From contig NZ_DASUSQ010000064.1 in NCBI RefSeq assembly GCF_036375055.1, positions 43,530-107,529 of the forward strand: a stretch of 64,000 bases of DNA. The letters run 5' to 3'. Below are positions 56,369-64,000 of this stretch, one piece after another; positions within the stretch are counted from its first letter, which is position 1, and the number at the start of each line of letters is the position of its first letter. This stretch comes from Umezawaea sp036375055 (GTDB lineage Bacteria; Actinomycetota; Actinomycetes; Mycobacteriales; Pseudonocardiaceae). The position numbers and the translations under genes are program-made. The notes beneath the pieces are model-generated. The model ran no database searches. It was given only the letters and a program-made list of their open reading frames with translations, and had not been told where the DNA came from.

Positions 56369-57345
56369 CGACCTGCCTCCCTGAACGCCTCTCGAATCGC
56401 GGCATCATCGGCTCCCGCACCGAGGAGTTGGCGCAACAGCAACCGCGCCTTCAACGGATCCAGGAACCCGGCCGACACCAGCCCGCGCTCCCGCAGGTCC
56501 TTCTCCGACCCGCTGAACCCGTAGGTGTGCTCCAACACCGATCCGGCACCCGTTCGCGAAGCGAGCACCACCGGTATCCGCGCCACCAGTCGCACCAACG
56601 GCTCCACCCAGCTCACCGGCACGTGCCCGGCACCGAACGCCGCCACCACAACCCCGTCAACCCGCTCCTCCACTCCCTCCAACAGCACCCCTTCATCACC
56701 GAGCATCGCCGTCACCACCGCCACCGTCGCCGACCTGGCCTCGGCGAACGGCACCGGCGCCCGCCGCTCGACCCGTTGCAGCATTCGCGCGGCACCTTCG
56801 ACGACGTACCCCAGCGGCCCACCGTTGGGCGACCGGAACGTGCCGGGACTCGAACTGTGCGTCTTCCGCACCCGCCGCGCCGCGTGGATCTCGTCGGCGA
56901 ACACCACCAGACACCCCTGTCCCCGCGCCTCCTCACCAGCCGCCACCTGGATGGCCGCCAACAGGTTCGCCGGCCCATCCGCTCCGGCCAACGTCGGATT
57001 CCGCATCGCTCCGGTCACCACGATCGGCATGTCCCCGTCGTAGGCGAGATCCAGCAGGTACGACGTCTCCTCGATCGTGTCCGTCCCCTGCGTCACCACG
57101 ACTCCGTCGACATCCACCCCCCGAATCGCCTCGTACAGCGCCGCGACGTCCTCGAACGTCACCGAAGCCCCGGGTACCTGCCGAAAATCCACCACCTCCA
57201 ACGACACGTCGACGTCACCCAGTCCAGGCACCGCCGCCAACAGTTGCTCAGGCGACAACGCGGGCACCGCCCCGCCACCACGAGACGCCACCATGGCGAT
57301 CGTGCCGCCCAACCCGAACACCGCCACACGCTTGCCAACCGCCAC
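56365..57345 (-). CDS. Type I/II asparaginase-family protein
   Basis: This 326-residue enzyme has both catalytic threonine regions of L-asparaginase: VFGLGGTIAMVASRGG near residue 8-24 and VVVTQGTDTIEETSYLLDL near 83-101 (T-Q-G-T-D-T). Downstream are MPIVVTGAMRNPTLAGADGP and FADEIHAARRVRKTHSSSPG with the Lys-Ser region, a standard layout. It hydrolyses asparagine (or glutamine) to the acid and ammonia. No signal peptide, so cytosolic. The TetR gene follows further upstream on the same strand, unrelated. Confidence 0.93.
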   Translation of the reverse strand: MAVGKRVAVFGLGGTIAMVASRGGGAVPALSPEQLLAAVPGLGDVDVSLEVVDFRQVPGASVTFEDVAALYEAIRGVDVDGVVVTQGTDTIEETSYLLDLAYDGDMPIVVTGAMRNPTLAGADGPANLLAAIQVAAGEEARGQGCLVVFADEIHAARRVRKTHSSSPGTFRSPNGGPLGYVVEGAARMLQRVERRAPVPFAEARSATVAVVTAMLGDEGVLLEGVEERVDGVVVAAFGAGHVPVSWVEPLVRLVARIPVVLASRTGAGSVLEHTYGFSGSEKDLRERGLVSAGFLDPLKARLLLRQLLGAGADDAAIREAFREAGR

Positions 57346-57772
57346 CGCGAGTCCTCTCCACGCCCGATGATCAGGTCATGGTTACCTGATTCCTGCTCAT
57401 CAGGCACGGCGGGTCGTCGAGCGGCGAGTTGTGCGGCAACCGTGCAGGCAAGCCGCGATCACCGGATCATCTGGATTGCCGGACCTCCTCGTCGTGCCGG
57501 ACCGTGCCGTGCCGTGCCGTGCCGTGCCGTGCCGGACCGGACCGGACCGTGCCGTGCCGTGCCGGGCTTGCTTGGTGCCCTGGGCTTCGCCGGCCGGATC
57601 GAGTCGTGCTGGAGCTGGAGCTGGCGTGATTGTCTGCTGAGAGGCAGGTCGTACCAGTTCCGCGTTATCTCAGCCCCGTGGGTGTGCCGACCAAGACCGG
57701 TGTGTCCGACCCCCGCTTGGGCCAAGGCGGATCGACCCGGCCAACGGTCGCTCCGTCCAGGCTCCGCACCGC
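57346..57772. repeat. Gene-free stretch with a pentanucleotide array
   Basis: This 427-bp stretch has no gene. From 57494 to 57563 there are 14 uninterrupted 5-bp units: GTGCC, GGACC, six GTGCC, three GGACC, three GTGCC. It is a G/C-rich microsatellite with two alternating unit types. The left part holds the asparaginase promoter. The right part (57600-57772) shows nothing clear. Confidence 0.8.
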
Positions 57773-58564
57773 TCACCCGGCCTTCGCCTTCTCGATCGTC
57801 GCCTCGATCCCGTCCAGGATCACCTCCAATCCCGTCGCGAACGACTCGGCCATCGCCGACTCCAGGTACGGCTTCTTCGGGTCGTCCGGCGGCGCGGGCT
57901 TGTCCTGCTCCATCTTGATCGCCATCGGGAACCGGGCCGCGAAGTCCGGCGCCACCTCCACCAGCAGCGGTGACCGCGAATGCCACCAGTCCTCGTCGGA
58001 CACCCCCGTTTCCTCGGCCGCGGACCGCGCCTCCGCCTCGGTTCGCGCCGCGCCGCGGACGAAGTGCAGCACCACGCCCAGAATCCCCCGCAGCACAGGC
58101 GGTCTCAGGCCCGTCTCGTGCAGGATCCCCGACGCTGTCTCGAGCGTGGCGAACTCGTTGGGCCCCAGCACCGGTCTGGCCTGGGACACCTGAAGCGTCC
58201 ACGGATGGCGCAGGTGGAACTCCAGGTGGTCCTCTGCCCACGACGTGACGGACCCGCGCCACCCCCGCTCCGACCTGTAGCCCGTGGGCAGTTCGCCCAG
58301 CACCTTGTCGTACATCAGGTCGACCAGGTCGCCCTTCGTGGGGACGTACGTGTAGAGGGCCATGGCCGTCCGCCCGAGCCGTTCGCCGACCGCTCTCATC
58401 GACAGCCCGGACATGCCGTCGACGTCCGCCACGCCGATGGCCGTGTCGATGATCAGGTCGACGCTCAGTCCCGGCTTGGGCCCCGGCCGCTGGCTCGACA
58501 CCCTGTTGCCCCACATCACGTCCATGGACCAACGGGGATCGCCCTGCCCGGCGTAGACGACCAT
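57773..58564 (-). CDS. TetR/AcrR-family regulator (TetR_C type)
   Basis: This 263-residue regulator has an N-terminal helix-turn-helix (LIIDTAIGVADVDGMSGLSM then RAVGERLGRTAMALYTYVPT, about 40-80) and a long C-terminal domain like that of classical tetracycline repressors (LVDLMYDKVLGELP, HLEFHLRHPWTLQVSQARPV, RGILGVVLHFVRGAARTEAE). The best start is the ATG at 58564, six bases after AAGGAGATG; an ATG two codons earlier is almost on top of GGAG. It is divergent from a UvrA-like ATPase gene with two copies of a TTTATGNNGTAAG-type site between, so it should repress that gene and itself. Confidence 0.9.
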   Translation of the reverse strand: MVVYAGQGDPRWSMDVMWGNRVSSQRPGPKPGLSVDLIIDTAIGVADVDGMSGLSMRAVGERLGRTAMALYTYVPTKGDLVDLMYDKVLGELPTGYRSERGWRGSVTSWAEDHLEFHLRHPWTLQVSQARPVLGPNEFATLETASGILHETGLRPPVLRGILGVVLHFVRGAARTEAEARSAAEETGVSDEDWWHSRSPLLVEVAPDFAARFPMAIKMEQDKPAPPDDPKKPYLESAMAESFATGLEVILDGIEATIEKAKAG

Positions 58565-58572
58565 TTGCATCT

Positions 58573-58587
58573 CCTTACGCCATAAAG
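58573..58587. promoter_or_regulatory. TetR operator copy 1
   Basis: CCTTACGCCATAAAG has the half-site symmetry CTTA/TAAAG known from TetR_C-type operators (TTTAxxxxGTAAG read on the other strand). It matches the second copy at 13 of 15 positions and overlaps the ribosome-binding site of the TetR gene, so it suits autorepression. Confidence 0.7.
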
Positions 58588-58601
58588 TATCGTCGCGATC
58601 A

Positions 58602-58616
58602 CCTTACAGCATAAAG
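58602..58616. promoter_or_regulatory. TetR operator copy 2
   Basis: CCTTACAGCATAAAG, the second copy, starts 29 bp after the first, on the same side of the region by direct repetition. It is nearer the UvrA-like gene and probably overlaps its promoter. Confidence 0.7.
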
Positions 58617-58728
58617 AGACTCTGGGGGAGTACGTGGAGTGTCGCCCGATAGACGTAAGCAAGCATCACGGCAGGTCCGAGGGCATCCTTGGCCGCATGT
58701 GCACCGCCATGTCGCTCAGGAGCGCCCG

Positions 58729-61002
<2,274 letters not shown>

Positions 61003-61018
61003 CCCGAGAAGGAATCCC

Positions 61019-61876
61019 GTGCACCAGCAACCGATCCGTGAGATAGAGGTCGTCGCCACCCGACGCATCACGCCGCGCATGGCGCGAATCACCTTCGGCG
61101 GTGACGAGCTGGCCGACTACACGTCGGTGGAACTCGACCAGCAGGTCAAGCTCTACTTCCCCAGACCAGGGCAGCCACGTCCGGTCCTGCCTTCGCCCGA
61201 TACCGACTTCATGAGCTGGTACCAGGCGTACAGCGCCATTCCGGAGTCGGAAAGACCGTGGATGCGCAGCTACACGATCCGTGCCCACCACGCGGAGAGC
61301 GCCACGATCGACATCGACTTCGTCCTGCACGAGCACGCTGGTCCGGCAACCCGGTGGGCTGAAACCGCACAGCCGGGTGCTGTTCTCAGCATGTTCGGCC
61401 CATCCGCCGCGTTCGCGAGACCCACCTCGCTCGCCACGTCCATCGCGGGAGCCGACTGGCTCCTGCTGGTCGGGGACGCGACCGCCCTACCCGCGATCGG
61501 GTCGATCCTCGACGGTGTTGCCGCGAACACCCCCGCGGTGGTCTACCTCGAAGTAGCGGACGAGGGCGAACACCAAGCCTTGTCCGGTAGCGCCGCCGTG
61601 CACTGGCTGCATCGTGACACCAGCACGGCACCTCCTGGTGCTTTGCTGGTGGAGGCCCTCACGTCCGCGACCCTGCCACCGGGTGCGCCCTTCGCGTGGT
61701 TGGCAGGTGAGGCTGGGGCGGTCCGGACGCTCCGGCGTCACCTGATCAGCGATCGAGGGCTGCCGAAGGCGTCGATCGACTTCACCGGTCACTGGCGTCA
61801 GTCCCTGTCCCAGGACGACGCGCCCACCAAGGAGGACATCGAGGAGGCCAATGAACGTCTAGCCGCTGCTCAGTAG
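61019..61876 (+). CDS. Siderophore-interacting protein (FAD-binding reductase)
   Basis: This 285-residue flavoprotein of the ViuB/SIP family has the FAD-binding motif MRSYTIRAHH (R-x-Y-T/S) near residue 83, DIDFVLHEHAGPATRWAETA, and the nucleotide-binding part LLLVGDATALPAIGSILDGV near 150. AWLAGEAGAVRTLRRHLISD follows near 225 and HWRQSLSQDD near the end. It typically reduces ferric siderophores in the cytosol. GTG start 16 bp after the UvrA-like gene, preceded by AGAAGGA. It is thus co-transcribed with a putative drug-resistance ATPase under TetR control. Confidence 0.92.
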   Translation: MHQQPIREIEVVATRRITPRMARITFGGDELADYTSVELDQQVKLYFPRPGQPRPVLPSPDTDFMSWYQAYSAIPESERPWMRSYTIRAHHAESATIDIDFVLHEHAGPATRWAETAQPGAVLSMFGPSAAFARPTSLATSIAGADWLLLVGDATALPAIGSILDGVAANTPAVVYLEVADEGEHQALSGSAAVHWLHRDTSTAPPGALLVEALTSATLPPGAPFAWLAGEAGAVRTLRRHLISDRGLPKASIDFTGHWRQSLSQDDAPTKEDIEEANERLAAAQ

Positions 61877-62189
61877 TACTGGGCTTCTCCGAAGGTCGGT
61901 GAGCGGACGTCCGGGTTCGGCACGTGGCCAGGCAGGATCGTTGGATCCGCGGGCCTGGGTGGCCGACTGCTGATGAGGGCGTGCTCACCTGGCTGAACCT
62001 TCTGGTGCACCGGAAGGTGGTCGGGTGAGACGGCATGCCGAGGTGTGCGGGTGGAGTGCGGTCGAGTGGGTGCCACGGTTGGAGGGTGAAGGGCTGGCTG
62101 GACACAGGACGTGGTGATCGGTGAACGCTGTGGGTGTGGTGCGCTGGCCATCGGGCGATGTCGGAATGCCTGTGCGGCAACGGACGTGG
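61877..62189. other. Gene-free stretch, possible gene remnant on the lower strand
   Basis: This 313-bp stretch has no firm gene. On the lower strand the frame ending at a stop opposite the SIP stop reads ...PADPTILPGHVPNPDVRSPT then FGEAQYY, which looks like the tail of a real protein, but no start or conserved upstream part can be made out. It may be a fragment of a lost gene. Confidence 0.4.
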
Positions 62190-62795
62190 CTAGACGTCCA
62201 GGTCGATCGGTGGGCCTGGTTCGGCGGTGGCGGCGCCTGCGGTGTGGGATGCCAGCCAATCGTGGAACGCTGTCGCGCCTGCCTCGGGGACTTGCACCGT
62301 GATCGTGGCGCGCCGGTCGTAGGCGACGCCTGCGACTCGATGGCCCGCGGCGTGCAGGGCGTTCTCCAGTCTGCCCGCGTCGGCGTGGTCGACGGCGATG
62401 GTGAACGTGGCGAACCTGGCGCGTTCGAGGGTGCCGATCGCGTCCACCGTTTCCGACACCGCTCGGCCGTAGGCGCGTACCAGGCCGCCCGCGCCGAGTT
62501 TGATGCCGCCGAAGTACCTGGTGACCACGGCGACCGTGTCGGTGAGGTCGCGTCGGACGAGGACTTCCAGCATCGGCACGCCCGCCGTACCGGCTGGTTC
62601 GCCGTCGTCGCTGGAACGCTGTGTTCCGTCCACGCGGAACGCGGAGCAGTTGTGGTTGGCGGACCAGTGTTCCTTGCGCACACCCGCGATGAACGCCGCC
62701 GCCTCGGCTTCATCGCCGACTCGGCCGACGCTGCACAGGAAGCGCGATCGTTGGATCTCGATCTCGTGGACGCCGTCACGCGCGATCACCCGCAT
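62190..62795 (-). CDS. YigZ/IMPACT-family protein
   Basis: This 201-residue protein of the UPF0029/YigZ family is related to eukaryotic IMPACT. It starts MRVIARDGVHEIEIQRSRFL then CSVGRV, continues VRKEHWSANHNCSAFRV, GEPAGTAGVPMLEVLVRRDL and VVTRYFGGIKLGAGGLVRAY (the most conserved block), and ends with the DUF1949 C-terminal domain (VDHADAGRLENALHAAGHRV). Its molecular role is unclear; ribosome or translation links are known for relatives. ATG at 62795 gives the standard N-terminus, but the Shine-Dalgarno GGAG is about 25 bases away. The frame remains open upstream, through a heptamer array, to an ATG at 63335. Confidence 0.92.
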   Translation of the reverse strand: MRVIARDGVHEIEIQRSRFLCSVGRVGDEAEAAAFIAGVRKEHWSANHNCSAFRVDGTQRSSDDGEPAGTAGVPMLEVLVRRDLTDTVAVVTRYFGGIKLGAGGLVRAYGRAVSETVDAIGTLERARFATFTIAVDHADAGRLENALHAAGHRVAGVAYDRRATITVQVPEAGATAFHDWLASHTAGAATAEPGPPIDLDV

Positions 62796-63033
62796 CGCAC
62801 CAGTATCGACCACTGCTGCTCCTGGGTAGTGCAAGCGGTGTGAAGCCGGGTCCTCAGGTGGGTGATGGTGGTCGTGTCGGCATGGGCGTGGCGGCCGGGT
62901 TCCGTGGCACCGCGTCCGGATCGGGTGTAGGTCATGCCGGGCCGCGAAGGTAGGCGGTCGAGACGCTGGGAGGTGGACAAGTCGGGAGATCGGGAGGGTG
63001 GAAAGTCGTCCGCAGCGGACCGCAAGGATCTCC

Positions 63034-63126
<93 letters not shown>

Positions 63127-63335
63127 GGCCACGACTGTCGTGCGTCAGCGCGGGGACCGAGCTGTGGTGATGCCAGCAAAGTCACGGCGGCAAGTACGGC
63201 GGCGGTGGTCTCGGCGGGACCGTAGGTCGAGTGGCGCAGCCAGCCGAAGTAGACGAAGTCGATAGCGCCCAGCACCAGCAGGGCGAACGCGAGCACCAAC
63301 CGGAAGAGCAGGCGCGGCCAGTGGTTCGCTGTCAT
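63127..63335 (-). CDS. Small membrane protein, 3' end replaced by repeat array
   Basis: ATG at 63335 opens MTANHWPRLLFRLVLAFALL with VLGAIDFVYFGWLRHSTYGP, then AETTAAVLAAVTLLASPQLG: two transmembrane helices, about residues 8-30 and 43-58, with protein-like composition and G/C-rich third positions. After about residue 68 the frame enters the heptamer array without a stop and continues, at the present repeat number, in frame with YigZ to make a theoretical 381-residue product. I think the native protein was about 70-80 residues and its stop was lost to repeat growth. Family not recognised. Confidence 0.55.
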
Positions 63336-64000
63336 GTCGGACGAGCCTGATCGCCGGGATCGATCACGGGATCGGCCGAAAGGCAGAGGCGTTCGAGCCT
63401 GCGGAGGGCGCTGAAGTCTGTTGTGGACTGCCAGCGCCGTGGCCTTGGTAGAGCGCACTTGCCACGCACAACGCCTGTCCGCGCGGCGGTGAGAGAGGGG
63501 CCGATGGTCCGGAGGGGCCGATCGTGAGGAGGGCTGGTAGTGGAGATAGGCCGGTAGTGGGGAAGGGGCAGCGGTAGGGAAGGGCTGGTGGTGGGGTGGC
63601 GGGTTGGAGGTGAGGGGGACCGACAGTGAAGGAAGGGCCGGTGGTGGGAAGAGTTGGCGGTAGCGGAGGGCCTGCGGTCGGGATGGGCTGGGGACTTGGG
63701 ATGGGCGTGGGGGATGAGGGATGGGCCGGTGAAGAGGTGGGCCGGTGGAGAGATGAGTCGGTGAGAGGTGGTCCGGTGAAGGAGTGGTCCGGTGGCGGGA
63801 TGAGCCGGTGAAGGGGTGGTCCGGTGGCGGGATGGGTCGGTAGTGGAAATGAGCCTGTAGTGGAGACGGGTTGGTGGTGAGGGAGAACTGGCCTTGAGAG
63901 AGGACGGTCATGGGTGAAAGCTGGTGGTGGGGAGGGATCGCCGGAGAGGGAGGGGCGTGGCGAGGGAAGGAGATGGAGGGGGAAGGAGACGGTGGTGGGG
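63336..64000. repeat. Gene-free end of the window with 16-17-bp degenerate repeats
   Basis: No gene is supported. From about 63500 to 63870 the upper strand is made of purine-rich units of 16-17 bp with the consensus RTGRGYCGGTGRNGRG. The clearest part starts at 63721, with units such as ATGGGCCGGTGAAGAG, GTGGGCCGGTGGAGAG, GTGGTCCGGTGGCGGG (twice) and ATGAGCCGGTGAAGGG. The lower strand is open for about 190 codons here, reading only Pro/His/Ser-rich repeats. The last 130 bp are G/A-rich without clear periodicity. The first 160 bp hold nothing clear. Confidence 0.72.

Noticed and set aside
63626..63911. CRISPR array in the right-end repeats
   Set aside because: Units are only 16-17 bp, degenerate and directly abutting with no unique spacers.

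Overview
The window is high-GC actinobacterial DNA. The third codon position is almost always G or C, GTG and occasional TTG starts are common, and same-strand neighbours often overlap as ATGA or TGATG. The gene set (late-oxygen cobalamin genes with CobG and CobN, the sigma factor ShbA, a ROK-family xylose repressor, DUF6328, and a DUF6480-like protein) fits Actinomycetia. A Pseudonocardiales genus such as Saccharothrix, Lentzea or Actinosynnema is my best guess, but that is inference, since there is no rRNA here. No tRNA, rRNA or CRISPR array was seen.

Layout. 0-9 kb: corrin-ring synthesis and cobalt insertion. The tail of cobM is followed by an 86-bp-period repeat, a secreted SH3-like protein, cobK, the left-facing operon cobG-cobH-cobIJ, and a cobalamin riboswitch driving cobN. 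9-17 kb: a LacI regulator, a large STAND/WD40 protein with a LapA-like membrane protein behind it, a divergent terpene-synthase-like protein with altered metal motifs, a secreted phytase-like esterase and small exported proteins. 17.8-21.7 kb: xylose use (xylR divergent from xylAB, with a clear operator). 22-26 kb: an epimerase, then a tightly overlapping nucleotidyltransferase-BON-phosphoesterase set and membrane proteins. 26-35 kb: a zinc alcohol dehydrogenase, a STAS protein, a winged-helix regulator, a MarR-SDR-aldo/keto reductase set, the folD-cyclodeaminase-aminotransferase operon, and shbA.

35-37 kb: a small integrated element of about 2.1 kb, lower in GC, carrying a large serine recombinase. 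It sits in the 3' end of an NAD(P)-binding reductase gene and splits it from a fused maleylacetate reductase/hydroxyquinol 1,2-dioxygenase gene. Both attachment sites can be read, and joining the flanks restores a TGATG stop/start overlap between the two host genes.

39-57 kb: mostly ordinary secreted hydrolases, transport and housekeeping genes: GDSL lipase, ABC exporter, cold-shock protein, PP2C phosphatase, M14 carboxypeptidase, alpha-carbonic anhydrase, kinase-like, DinB, MarR, VOC, PRPP synthetase-like, LysR, MFS, MarR, phosphodiesterase and asparaginase. Several strong hairpins separate convergent genes. 57.7-61.9 kb: a TetR regulator with two operator copies faces a UvrA-like ABC ATPase followed by a siderophore-interacting reductase. 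62-64 kb: a YigZ-family gene whose frame continues upstream through a heptanucleotide array into a small membrane-protein ORF, then a degenerate 16-17-bp repeat field to the window end.

A recurring theme is intergenic tandem repeats (5, 7, 16-17, 19, 32 and 86 bp periods) in gene-free stretches. The most notable findings are the reconstructable integrase element, the frame-neutral heptamer array next to YigZ, the TetR/UvrA-like/SIP unit, and the terpene-synthase-like protein with degraded metal-binding motifs.
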